Positions 44,265 through 54,225 of a stretch of DNA of 64,000 bases are shown here, piece after piece (the stretch's first letter is position 1; every line of letters starts with the position of its first letter). The translations under genes were made by a program, and so were the position numbers. Source of the DNA: Amborella trichopoda. Lineage: Eukaryota > Streptophyta > Magnoliopsida > Amborellales > Amborellaceae. The notes beneath the pieces were generated by a model that did no database searches, was not told the DNA's origin, and worked only from the letters and a program-made list of their open reading frames with translations. The stretch spans positions 5,956,083 through 6,020,082 of the forward strand of contig NW_006494931.1 of assembly GCF_000471905.2 (NCBI RefSeq), in the 5' to 3' direction.

Positions 44265-45602
44265 TGTAGACACCCGCTTTAAATCTGGCAAGTTCTGTGG
44301 TTTTCTTAGACCCTTAGGATAAAATTGGCTTAGTAAACCCAAAATCCATAGGTCACACAATTTACCCTGTGAGCCAGAACCATTCTGCCATCCCATAACC
44401 CAGCAGATGCCTGTTTTCACCCGGAATCCAGTAAACACGTTGTTTTCTGAAAAAAGTCATTAAAAATAGTAAAAAAATCTGTTTCGAGCCAAATTTTCTT
44501 TGAGGGTTTCGGAAGAGGTTGAGGAAGACACCCCAATTGAAAAAATCAATTTGGACAAGTTTTGGTTTGGGCGACACGGGGTGTGCCGCCCGGGCAACAC
44601 AAGGTGTGTCACCCAAGTCATCTTGAAAATGCCCTATTTTACAAAAAACATCATTAAAAATAGTAAAAAAATATGTTTTGACCCAAATGTTTTTTTGTAG
44701 TTTCACAAGAGACTAAGGAACGCACTTGAAAAGAAAATTTTCAATTTGGAGCATTTTTTATTAGTGCGACATGGGGCATGCCACCCAGGCGACACGACTC
44801 TTGCAGACGCGTTTTTAGCCAAACAATTTTTACGTATTTTTCATGTTTTCAGGGTTATCTTGTGGGTGGTTTGGCCATGTGATGCTATCCGCGTCGGTCA
44901 AATCCAAATTTTAAAAAATTAAAGATTGGTTTGACCAAGGGATTTGTTGGTTATGGGATAACTTTGCCCTAACAAATGCCTCTTTCAGATGAACTCACTT
45001 TGGGTAACCATAAAAGGATGAAAAATGAGAGGGTTGAAGAGGGATGGGACTTTTATAAACTTTAGGCCAGAAGAGAAACCCTAAGAGAGTTGAGAGACCT
45101 ACCCTGAGAAAACCCTAACCATCATCTTAAGCCTGAGTAAACCTAGACCTAGGGTACAACAACCCTAGGTCTAAACCATTTACAAGGTACAACTACCCTA
45201 TTACTACCAGAGACTTGCTGATCCACATCTGGACCACAAGGTCAAAAGGAAACAGTTCTGATACGGGCCAGCCCTTGAAGGTTCGAGAACCCCGAGCCAT
45301 CCAGCTAGGTTTGGTAATTTCTTCTCCTTCATTTCCTCTTTTCTTTTATTGTATTTATTTTATTTTGATCTGGCTTTGATTCATTCTGATTGAAAATTAT
45401 GTTTTGAAATGCTTCAGATCACGCTGGCTCCGTCGCAGATCTGAGAGTAGATCTACTCATTTCTGGGCAGATCTGATCTCATATTTGAATTCGATTGTTC
45501 CCACTTTCTCTACCATTGCTTTTTCATTTACTTTTTATCAGTTGAAAGTGTCATATCTGAGAGACCTACATCGTTAGATTGCTCGATTCTGCGTTATAAA
45601 CA
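44265..45602 (+). mobile_element. Solo LTR (1338 bp) with 5-bp target duplication
   Basis: Starts TGTAGACACCCGC and ends TTATAAACA, with exact target duplications ATCCT at 44260-44264 and 45603-45607. TGTAGACACCC starts are common in Tat-type LTRs. No primer-binding site or coding follows, so it is a solo LTR left by LTR-LTR recombination. It belongs to a different family from the CT-rich LTRs. Orientation (+) is taken from its position relative to CCCTAACC-type sequences and is not certain. Confidence 0.75.
44440..44830. repeat. Diverged 195-bp duplication inside the solo LTR
   Basis: CATTAAAAATAGTAAAAAAA at about 44458 and again at about 44651, each followed by a comparable segment (GCCAAATTTTC / CCCAAATGTTT) and then GCGACACGGGGTGTGCCGCC at 44571 versus GCGACATGGGGCATGCCACC at 44764. 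Two units, about 193-195 bp apart. Confidence 0.75.
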
Positions 45603-45901
45603 ATCCTCAACTACTCCGGAACAACACCCCCAAGGGTAAACCAAGCAGCCGTAAAGAGCACCGGGCCAGAGAGGGGGAGCGGTCTGAATGGCCCCTTCAA
45701 TTGAGGTGGTCGCGATGAAGACGATGGTTCATCTGGGTTGACGCCAATAATGTCAACCGGTTTATCTTCAATCATTGCCATAGGGGACTAATCATCCTAA
45801 ATGACAATGGTGTCCTCGGCAGTATTATTCCTCGCTCGGTTCTTCATTTTGGGAACTCCGAGGGTCCTAGCCGCTCGATGGGTGGACATTCGGCGAGGCA
45901 T

Positions 45902-46149
45902 GTCATCTGAAACAGCATGAGAAGGATTAAGTCAAGGGTGCGCGAAAATTCAAATAAGAGTCGAAAGAAAAGAAGAGACATGGCCTGACAAAAATTCGGC
46001 AGCATCTGCCCTGTAAAATGGACTTTTGATGAAAAAGGTGCCCAAAAGAGTCAAGGCGCCCTGAAGGATGCCCAAGGAACTGAACTATGGGAAGCACTTG
46101 ATCCAAACAAACCCCGGCAGAGCCCCCTTTCAATCAGGTGAAATCCATT
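45902..46149 (-). other. Segment upstream of the antisense ORF, with GGS..VCLD island
   Basis: At 46052-46140 the minus strand carries the sequence shared with 34893-34977, readable as KGGSAGVCLDQVLPIVQFLG in an open stretch of 68 codons (46133-45927). It could be the leader of the antisense ORF that starts at 45901, or a captured fragment. Not assigned. Confidence 0.4.
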
Positions 46150-46480
46150 CAAAATGCTGAGAAAAGGATAAAAAATACCTAAAAAGTATAAAAAATGTTT
46201 AAAAAGCATTAAGAGCACTAAAAAATGCTAAAAAAGCACTTAAAATGCTCAAAAGGCAGTTAAGATGCTTAAAGGCATTGAAAATGCTTAGAAAGTGCAA
46301 GAAAGTGCCCAAAATGCTCAAAAATCACTTAAAATTCCAAAAGGCATTTTAAAGGCTCGAAAGGCATTTTAAATGTGCAAGAAGCACTAAAAAATGCTTA
46401 AAAGGCACCACAAGTGCTAATTAAGTGTTCAAAGTGCATAACGATGAGCAAGAATGCTAGAATGCACAAAAAGAATCTTA
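46150..46480. repeat. Degenerate short tandem repeat (about 20 bp)
   Basis: Repeated variants of AAAAATGCTTAAAAGGCACT with spacing of roughly 18-22 bp (for example AAAATGCTCAAAAGGCAG, AAAATGCTTAGAAAGTGC). The A-rich plus strand gives spurious frames. No fixed phase is kept. Confidence 0.7.
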
Positions 46481-47149
46481 GTGCTAGAAAAATGGCATTT
46501 AATTGTGCTAAGATAAGCACCAAAAAGAAGCATGGAAAGCATGGAAAAGAACGCATGAAGAAAGAAAAGAAGCACACCAAACTCTCGGGTGCCAGACATC
46601 GCGGCCATCGTCGTGAAGAAATGCCCGCTGCAAAGTTTCTTAGCCGCCTGTGCTCTACGCCCCTCCTTGACCACCTGCGCTCCACCCCACTTTGCTTGCT
46701 CCCCAAACTCTCCCTCACGATTTCCCTCTCTAAAAATCTTTAAAATGAGAACAATGTCTCAAATGAGGGGCCCTCAACCCTTTTTATACCCCACCTCATA
46801 AAGCGACCTTTTCCTTTTCCATTTTTGTCCTTCACAAAATCCATATCCCATCCATGTCCCAACCATTTCAACATCATTTTCAAGAAAGAAAAGGGGCATT
46901 GTGGGAAAGCAAGTGGCCAAAAGACCACATTGCCCTTGCAAATCCTCCTTCAAGCTAAAAATGGGCCAAGGGGGTCAAATAGCATCAGAATTGAACCAAG
47001 CCGGTGCCATTGCGAGTAGAAAATTTTGTTAGTCAAGAAGAACCACACTCGTAGGCAAAAAAGGGCCTTCGGTCCGGGCCATCGAGCCCAAATAGGACCC
47101 AACAGACCTTATTTTTTCTCTCCTCCCTCTTATGCACGCGTTGGGCCAG
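46481..47149. other. Post-pol region of copy 2, no gene seen
   Basis: Frames of 60-109 codons on both strands overlap one another and have no family support. Composition changes from A-rich to GC-rich near 46580 and again at 47040. Confidence 0.4.
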
Positions 47150-47470
47150 ACTGGGCCGTGAGCCCGAGCCCGAGCCCGTCGTAGCCATCACCCCGCGCAT
47201 CCCTTCATCCTCGATTGGGCTGGGCTGGGTCATGTGCCGGAGCCTAAGGCCCCTGCACAACTGCCGCTTGTGCAGCCCTTCGTCCCAGACTGGACCGGGC
47301 TGCCCGTGAGCTTGAGGCCCCTTTTCAGCCACTGCTTGCGCATCCCTTCATCCCCGACTAGGCGGGGCCGAGCCGTGAGCCTGAGCCCGAGGCCCCTTTT
47401 CAACCGCCGCCTACGCAATCCTTCATCCAAACTGGGCCAAGCCGGGTCAAGAGCCGAGACAGAGCCCGAA
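47150..47470. repeat. 72-bp GC-rich tandem repeat
   Basis: GCCGTGAGCCCGAGCCCG at 47155, with related phrases at about 47229, 47303 and 47374, each preceded by CGCATCCCTTCATCC-like sequence and GGGCTGGGC / GGACCGGGC. Four units, 71-74 bp apart. Overlapping open frames on both strands are products of the GC-rich repeat. Confidence 0.75.
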
Positions 47471-48189
47471 GGCCCGTCTCCCATGCGCAACCACAACATG
47501 CATTCCTCTCTCATGCGTATCATGCGTGTGTCCCTAACGCAGCCACCGCATGCACTCCTCTCTCGTTCGCATCTCTCCTACCCAACTTCCAAATGTATTC
47601 CTCTCACGTGTGTCACGCGTGCGTGCCTCCTGCCAGCATCCATGCATAAGCTCACACACCTCCTTCACCGCGAGTCGAGCCGAGCCATTCTTTGCTCAGA
47701 GCTCGAGCCCTGGTTTTTGCCTCCATTCGCCCTCGTGGCAAGCCAAGCCCCTCACATCAAGCTAAGCGCCTTCTGCATCGAGCCTGGAGCCTCACCCTCT
47801 TCATGCATGCCCCTTCCGTGTGCACATACTCCCTTCCCCGGTGGATTGAGTTAAGCCTTCCCTGACCATGTGCTACCTTGGATGTGCATCCCGTTCTCCT
47901 CAGTGGGTCAAGTCATGTCCCCGTGACCTCATTCATGTGCATGTGCCACCATGACTCACCATCCCCAATAAGTCACACCACCTCACCCTCGTCATTCCCT
48001 ATACATGTGCCACCATGCTTCACCATCCCCAGTGAGTCATCGCTCACCACTCTCCATTATCTGATCTGTCAAACCACCCTAAACTATCTTTCACCTCCAT
48101 ATCTACCATCAAACCATTCTCACCTCATCATTCGCCATCCCCCAATAAATTACCCTCATCACCCAAAAGCTTGTTCCAACCTCTGGCAA
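47471..48189. other. C-rich post-pol segment, decayed repeats
   Basis: Phrases such as CACCATCCCCAGTGAGTCA, CACCTCACC and CCACCATG recur without fixed spacing. Their reverse complement resembles 59930-60180 in the minus element (for example TGGTGACCCACTAGC, GAGACTCACTAGGGAATGAT). No gene. Confidence 0.45.
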
Positions 48190-48480
48190 GCAGCACCCTC
48201 CATTGTAATTTCATTCATCCTACACAAAAGTCATAAATCATTACCCCAGTAAGTCGTGTATTCCGCCATCAACCTCTCATCCCTCATAAAAACTCACGTC
48301 ATTCCTCAGTGAGTCACACCCTCCATTGCTACTTCATTCATCCTCCACAAAAGTCTCAAATCATTACCCCAGTAACTTGCGTATTCCACCATCAACCTCT
48401 CATCCCTCATAAAAACTCACGTCATTCCCCAATGAGTCGCACCCTCCATTACCATCCCATTCACCTCCCACAAAATCTCA
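48190..48480. repeat. 124-bp tandem repeat
   Basis: ACCCTCCATT at 48194, 48318 and 48441 (steps 124 and 123). Unit includes TCATTCATCC, CAAAAGTC, TCATTACCCCAGTAA, TCAACCTCTCATCCCTCATA and AAAACTCACGTCATTCC. About 2.4 units. Confidence 0.85.
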
Positions 48481-48599
48481 CCCCTTTATCTGTTGATCAG
48501 ACCACCCCAATTTCCCATCTCCATCTCGAAAACCACCATTCACTTCCATCATCATTCAAACACCACCAATTCACTGCCATTTATTTATAAATACAATAG

Positions 48600-48920
48600 A
48601 ATAGAAAATAAAAATGAGCGGATATGGTCATGAAACCATGGGTAAAAATGCTCAAAAAAAAAGGGCATGGAGAAATTTCGAAGGGGTGCCGTGAGTAAAA
48701 ATGGCAGACAGGCATAGTCATGAAGCCATGAGTAAGAGTGTTCTGCAAAGAAAAAGGGGGGCACAATGAAAACCCAAAAGGGCACCGTAAGTAAAATTGA
48801 AAAGAAAGGCAGACATGACCATGAAGTCACGGGTAAAATAGCTCAATAAAAATGAAGTTGGTGAAAACCGTTCTACGGAGCCGCTTCCCTCTTTGTTCAA
48901 GTGAAAACCGAAAGGGCATC
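48600..48920. repeat. 90-100 bp tandem repeat (ATGAAGCCATGAGTAA units)
   Basis: GTCATGAAACCATGGGTAAA at about 48627, GTCATGAAGCCATGAGTAAG at 48718 and ACCATGAAGTCACGGGTAAA at 48818, each with an AAAAGGGCACCGTAAGTAAA-like half. Related sequence lies at 42960-43160 (same element) and in reverse complement at 59690-59800. Confidence 0.75.
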
Positions 48921-49554
48921 TGAACCAATAAGCAGGTTGATGCAATGCTTTCCTTCACAGGCGGCTTCGGCCGACAATTGACACAAGAAAAGCCCGGTAG
49001 TTTAGGTGTTAGTACTTTGCTACCAAAACCAAAAAGAGCTTAAGAAAATTCCAATGGCCTGGGTCAATCCATGAGAATAACCCAAAAGTCAGAAAAATCA
49101 ACAAGACAGCTAGCTAGAACTCCATGCTAAAGGAGTTCATTTTCAAGAAGTCACCAAAAACAAGAAAGTCACGTCGACAAACCAAGGATGCTCTCAAAAA
49201 GGCAGATGACTGTCAAGCCAGACCAACACCTTCCACCAACATTCAGGGTGAAGTCTCCTCAAGGTTCCCAATTGCTGTCAATCTAGACTTTTCAGGCCAG
49301 CCACCAGACACCCCTGACTAAGTTCAGTGAGATTGGGGTTCACACCCCAAAGAGACCGCCTTGGCAAAACCCCTCCCTAACCGACAGGCCCAAACTTTTC
49401 AGGACAGGCCAACAAAAAGCTTCCGACAGGACCTGATAGGATGGGGACCAAAGAGGTACTTTACTTGTCAAAACAAATCCAAACCTTGGCGTAGCATCTC
49501 ACACGCCAACCAATCCCTCGACTGTCTATCCAAAGAAGAAACCATCTCTTGAAC
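48921..49554. other. Distal post-pol region of copy 2
   Basis: No gene. GACAGGCCCAAACTTTTCAG and nearby phrases at 49310-49440 resemble the reverse complement of 59290-59350 in the minus element, showing that the two elements share this part of their 3' region. Confidence 0.5.
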
Positions 49555-49910
49555 TGGGAAGAAATCCTTTAATCAAGGCCCCCACCAGAAGAATTGAAAA
49601 GAACCCATCTCTTAAAGTGCGAAAAAAGCCCTTATGCAAGGCCCCCACCAGAAGACTAAAAACTAACTGATTGGGAAGGAAGCCCTTAAGCAAGGGCCCC
49701 AACTACTAGTCAAACTTCGATTCTGACTAATTGGGTCTACAAGCCCTTAAAAAAGGCCCCCAATTGTTGGAACAAAAAATAAGGACTACTGAAGTGGGAA
49801 GAAAGCCCTTGAGCAAGGCGCCCACCAGTAGTTCACATCTCTTCTCCCCCAAAGTCTTGATGTCACTAAGTCTACAAGACCTTAAGAAAGGCCCCCAGTC
49901 GTTAAAGCAC
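49555..49910. repeat. About 62-bp minisatellite just before the 3' LTR of copy 2
   Basis: CAAGGCCCCCACCAG-type landmarks at 49574, 49637, 49691, 49752, 49814 and about 49887. The best unit contains GCCCTTAAGCAAGGGC (49682-49697), a perfect 6-bp stem with a 4-nt loop; others keep CCTT..AAGG. Six units of 54-73 bp. Confidence 0.8.
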
Positions 49911-51377
49911 CTTGGTCATCCCTTAGGGAAGAAGCTTGGCACAATTTCCCCTTTGCCGGTTGTGCTAATGCTTGTGGTTGAGAGGAAAAATGAAAGCCGA
50001 AGGACCAATTTTGATTACAAATGTTGTCCTTCTCGCTTCTCTCGAAGCACAACATTCGTCGGGCCAAGCTGTTTTAAGGTATTTTTCAACACTTGTAACC
50101 CGAGGCGAATAAGGAGAGAGTCAATCGTGACTTAGGCCCACAGGTATCAAAATGCATGTGGACCACGGAAGCACTATTGAAATACACCCTGATCTGGAGT
50201 ACAATTTTGGCAGACAATGGATTGACCCCAAAAGACATGTAGAAGTAGCCCATGACTCCTTAAGAATACCCGCCAAGTTTCATCACAATCTGACAACGTT
50301 AAGGTGGATCAGGGACAAAATCAGTTTTCATATTCAGCCTCTAACATGCTGAAAATGCACCTTATAACTACAGCCCTATTATCGGAGCTTTAGATGGGTA
50401 GCAGAACACTTCCATTGGATGTCAAATTTTGGCTCAGTCGAATGCTTCTTGACTATTCTGTGGCCAACTTACCCAAAACGGGTAGGTTAAACACTATTCT
50501 GGTGCACCTTTAGTGAACCAGTTTCCATTTATGGAAACTATGCAACGTGATGTCGGGAACACCCATGAATGATCATATATCCTTCGTCTTAAGTCAGATC
50601 AAGCTCAAATTTTCACGACGATCTTTGTCTCGTCGACGTGCACGTTTTGATATGTGGCATAGCCCATGATGCCGCCCGAGACGAGAGAAATCTTAAAGAG
50701 AAGCCTCTTAACGAAACTCATGTGCAACAGATTTTTAATAGAAGAATACCCATTCAATCAAATGGCCACATCATGAGGACCCGATATCGGATCGGCTTGA
50801 AACCGGGTCTGTTACGACCACGAGATCAAGGGCTTCGATTCGAGCTAAACATCATTCATGATGAATCACCTGAATGGTTGTATTTTAAGGTGCAAAGAAA
50901 GGCATTTTCTGGTGGCTGGATCCAAATTCCAGCAAGTTCACCAATTCGGTAAGCGACAATTCAAGCACCGAATCGAGCCATTCTCATCACCAAACGACTT
51001 CCTCATCGTTCCACGATAAAAATATTGATCAAAAAGGGTAAAGAATGGCTAAGATCCGAAATCTATGATCGCACAATTCTCATCTTTTTACAAATCTTGC
51101 GGAGAGCCCAATGCTTCTATTGGAGGATCAAAAGATACATCAAAATGATCGCCTCGCCTAGACCGTCATAATTATGGCATTATTTTCACCAAAAAGTTGA
51201 CTGAAAGGTCTGAAAAGAACCTCAAAAGATCATCATGGTTCATGGCCACTTTTTGGGGACCATCCTATCATTTAGAAGATTGTGGGTAAAGGCAAAATTG
51301 TCATTTTACCCCAAAAACGGGATTCAATTTTAATTTACAAATATTTTTTTTTTCAGCAATTTCCTTTAGTTTCAAGC

Positions 51378-51412
51378 ATCCACCCTTGTTTCAACGGGAG
51401 CTCTATATAAGC
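51378..51412 (+). promoter_or_regulatory. LTR promoter block of copy 2, 3' LTR
   Basis: CATCCACCCTTGTTTCAACG then GGAGCTCTATATAAGCACTT. TATATAA at 51404-51410 is a good plant TATA box, better preserved than in the 5' LTR. Confidence 0.6.
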
Positions 51413-52153
51413 ACTTGTAACCCTAAGTTCAAAAAGAGGAGAACTAATGAGTTTGACCCCCTTAAGCTTAAGGTTTTCAATTTAGTTTTCTTTGGTTTGC
51501 AATACTTTTCCCTGCCCCCTTCCATTCAAAGATAGGAGAGAAAAAACTTTCCCCATAAGCCACTACCCATGGAACTTCTCGCTCCCCCCATGGAATCTCT
51601 TACTTCTCACCCGGAACTCTCAACTCCCGACCTAGCCGCCGGTTCAACTTAAGGGCCCAACTAAGTACTTTTCTCTCCTCTTTCTCTCTCTTATCTCTCC
51701 TTCTCTATTCTCTCTCTCTTCTCTCCTCTCTCACTCTCTCTTCATGGTCAACTAGTCGTCAGCCCGCCTCCTCTTTCTATCTTTCTCTCTCTTTCTTCTT
51801 GGCCCCTCTCTCCTCTCTCTTTCTCTCTCTTCCTCTTCCCTCTCTCTCTCCCTCTCAGGTTGATCGAGCCAACCCCTTAGCTGTCGACTCCCTCTCTTTT
51901 TCCTCCTCTCTCTTTCTATCTCCTCTCCTTCTCTCTTCGTCTTCCCCCAAATTTATTTTCCCTCTTCTCTTTCTCTTTCTCTCCTTTCTCCTCTCTCCTC
52001 TCTTTTTGTCTCTCTTCATCCCCCCTCTCTTTCTCTCTCCCTCTCGATTTGATCGAAGCAGACGGCTCCCTCTTTTTCTCCTCCTCTCTTTCTCTCTCCT
52101 CTCCTTCTTTCTTCCTCTTACCCCTTGCTTCTTTCCCTCCTCTCTCTCATATC

Positions 52154-52503
52154 NNNNNNNNNNNNNNNNNNNNNNNNNNNNNNNNNNNNNNNNNNNNNNN
52201 NNNNNNNNNNNNNNNNNNNNNNNNNNNNNNNNNNNNNNNNNNNNNNNNNNNNNNNNNNNNNNNNNNNNNNNNNNNNNNNNNNNNNNNNNNNNNNNNNNNN
52301 NNNNNNNNNNNNNNNNNNNNNNNNNNNNNNNNNNNNNNNNNNNNNNNNNNNNNNNNNNNNNNNNNNNNNNNNNNNNNNNNNNNNNNNNNNNNNNNNNNNN
52401 NNNNNNNNNNNNNNNNNNNNNNNNNNNNNNNNNNNNNNNNNNNNNNNNNNNNNNNNNNNNNNNNNNNNNNNNNNNNNNNNNNNNNNNNNNNNNNNNNNNN
52501 NNN
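52154..52503. other. Assembly gap (350 N)
   Basis: A run of N from 52154 to 52503 inside the CT-rich part of the 3' LTR of copy 2. The true sequence and length are unknown; the 5' LTR suggests more CT-rich units. Frames drawn across it have no meaning. Confidence 0.99.
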
Positions 52504-53799
52504 TTCTTCTCCCCTCTCTTTCTCTCTCGCCCTCTCAGTTTGAACGAGCTAACAGCTAAGTCGCCGGCTCCCTCTCTTTCTCCTCCTCTCTCTTTCTCTC
52601 TACTCTCCTTCTTTCTTCCTCTTCCCCCTCACTTCTTTCCCTCTTCTCTCTCTCTCTCTTTCCCTTTTCTCTTTCTCCACCTCTTGGTTTGATCGATCTC
52701 TCTCTTTCCCTTTTCCCTCTTGCTTTTTCTCTTTCACTCTCTCTTCATGGTCAACTACGCCGGCAGCTAAGTCGTCGGCTCCCTCTCTTTCTCCTCCTCT
52801 CTCTTTCTCTCTACTCTCCTTCTTTCTTCCTCTTCCTCCTCACTTCTTTTCCCTCTTCTCTCTCTCTCTCCTTTCCTTTCTCTCTCTCTTTCCCTTTTCT
52901 CTTTCTCCACCTCTTGGTTTGATCGATCTCTCTCTTTCCCCTCCTCTCTCTTTCCCTTTTCCCTCTTATCTTTTTCTCTTTCACTCTATCTTCATGGTCA
53001 ACTAGGCCGGCAGCTAAGCCATCAGCCCGTCTCCTCTTTCTCTCTCTTTCTCCCTCTCCCCTCTCTCTTACTCTCCGTCGGCTCCCTCTATTTCTCCTCT
53101 CTTTTGCTTTCTCTCTCTATTTCTCTCTCCCTCTCAGCTTGATCGAGCCCGTGATTAAGCCGCCGTCTCCCTCTCTTTCTCTCTCTCTCCCTCTCGGTTT
53201 GACCGAGCCGGCGATCAAGCCACCGGCTCACTACCTTTCTTCTCTCCCTCTTTCCCTCTCTCTCTCTTCTCTCTCCTCCAGGCTCGACTAAGCCGACGAC
53301 CTCATTTTTTCTTTCTCTCCCTTCCCTCTCCCTCTCGCTTTGTTTCTTTCTTTCTTACCCTCTTTCTTTCCCTTCTCTCTATTTCTCTGTCCCTCAAGGT
53401 TTGATCGAACCGGCGGCTAAGCTGTTAGCTCTCTCTCTCTCCCTCTCTCTCATCTTCTCTCTCATTCTCTCTTTATTCCTCTCTCTGGCTAGGTGCCTCG
53501 ATCTCTCCCTCCGGTTCGGGTTGACCTGGTGGTGTGGTTCCAAGTTCGAGATCAACCCGAGAAGTGTGCAGGATACCAACTGATGAGAGAGGATATAAGG
53601 TCACGAGGAGGGACTTAACTCACGTGGATCCGTGACACCCTCAGACTGGCTCGCGTTGGCGCCATCTTGGAACACGTTGGAAAGCCCCCTGGCCTATGGC
53701 TGGTTTGGAATCACCTCTCTTGACCTGTTTCTCCTTTCATGCAAACACACACACACGTAAGACGTCCCAACAAGTGGATCTGGGAACCCTGACTTGTCG

Positions 53800-54217
53800 A
53801 AGATAAAATAAAATAAAATGGAGTGAAATGAAAAGTAAAATGGGACGAGATGAAATGAAAAATGAAAGAGATGAATTGAAATAAAATAAGATTAGAAGAT
53901 GGAGTTAGGATGAAATAAGAATACAATGAATTAAAATAAAATGAAATAAAGGAAAATAAAATAAAAATGATAAAAGGAAATGAAATAGAATAAGATGGGG
54001 TAAATAAAATAAAATAGGTAAATGAAGTAAAGTAAAATAAATAATTAAAATACAATAGAATTAGATAAATAAAGATGAAATAAGATGAAGTAAAATAAAA
54101 ATGAAAATAGAACAAGATGAAACAAGAAAGATAAGTAATGAAATAGAAGGAGGTGAAGGGAAACAAAAAAAAAGGTAAAGTATTATAATAATAAATAAAT
54201 GAATAAGTGATGCTTTG
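53800..54217. repeat. A-rich simple sequence (AAAAT/AAATG type)
   Basis: AAATAAAATGAAATAAAGG-like motifs without fixed period. The minus strand gives a Phe/Ile/Tyr-rich pseudo-frame (54166-53711). It lies in the minus LTR between its tail and hAT-like copy B; no equivalent is seen in the other LTRs. Confidence 0.75.
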
Positions 54218-54225
54218 GTTAGTTG

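Larger units (their letters stand above)
43578..45901 (-). pseudogene. Antisense ORF of copy 2, split by a solo LTR
   Basis: The minus-strand ATG at 45901 begins MPRRMSTHRAARTLGVPKMK. Downstream are DEPSSSSRPPQLKGPFRPLP, then beyond the solo LTR the helical stretch EELMQLPRLLERTAANLIAF, then AYKLKGIMEELSQLKREIL, ending VVELKDRLAIRQHVFTELDA then HKE and TGA at 43580-43578. Leaving out the solo LTR and one target duplication (1343 bp), start and end are in one frame of about 326 codons, interrupted by about eight stops but no frameshift. No domain recognised; probably a short relative of the antisense gene of copy 1. Confidence 0.65.
50070..53485 (+). mobile_element. 3' LTR of Tat copy 2, 3'-truncated
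   Basis: Starts TGTTTTAAGGTATTTTTCAA. The preceding ACAACATTCGTCGGGCCAAGC also precedes the minus-strand LTR (in reverse complement at 58809-58830), so the boundary is supported in two elements. U3 aligns with 31096-32460, then a CT-rich body with the same GC-rich phrases (GTTTGATCGAACCGGCGGCT at about 53398). The conserved tail is missing: at 53486 the sequence changes to the end of an LTR in minus orientation. A run of 350 N is inside. Confidence 0.8.

Noticed and set aside
44362-44706. 114-codon minus-strand frame in the solo LTR
   Set aside because: It covers the internal 195-bp duplication; repeated peptide with no family, within an LTR defined by its own ends.
47234-47854. 206-codon plus-strand frame
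   Set aside because: Covers a 72-bp GC-rich tandem repeat with open frames on both strands; no domain.
51799-52692. 297-codon open frame
   Set aside because: CT-rich tract plus 350 unknown bases translated as X; not a gene.
53711-54166. 151-codon minus-strand frame rich in Phe, Ile and Tyr
   Set aside because: AAAAT-type simple sequence; no biological codon pattern.
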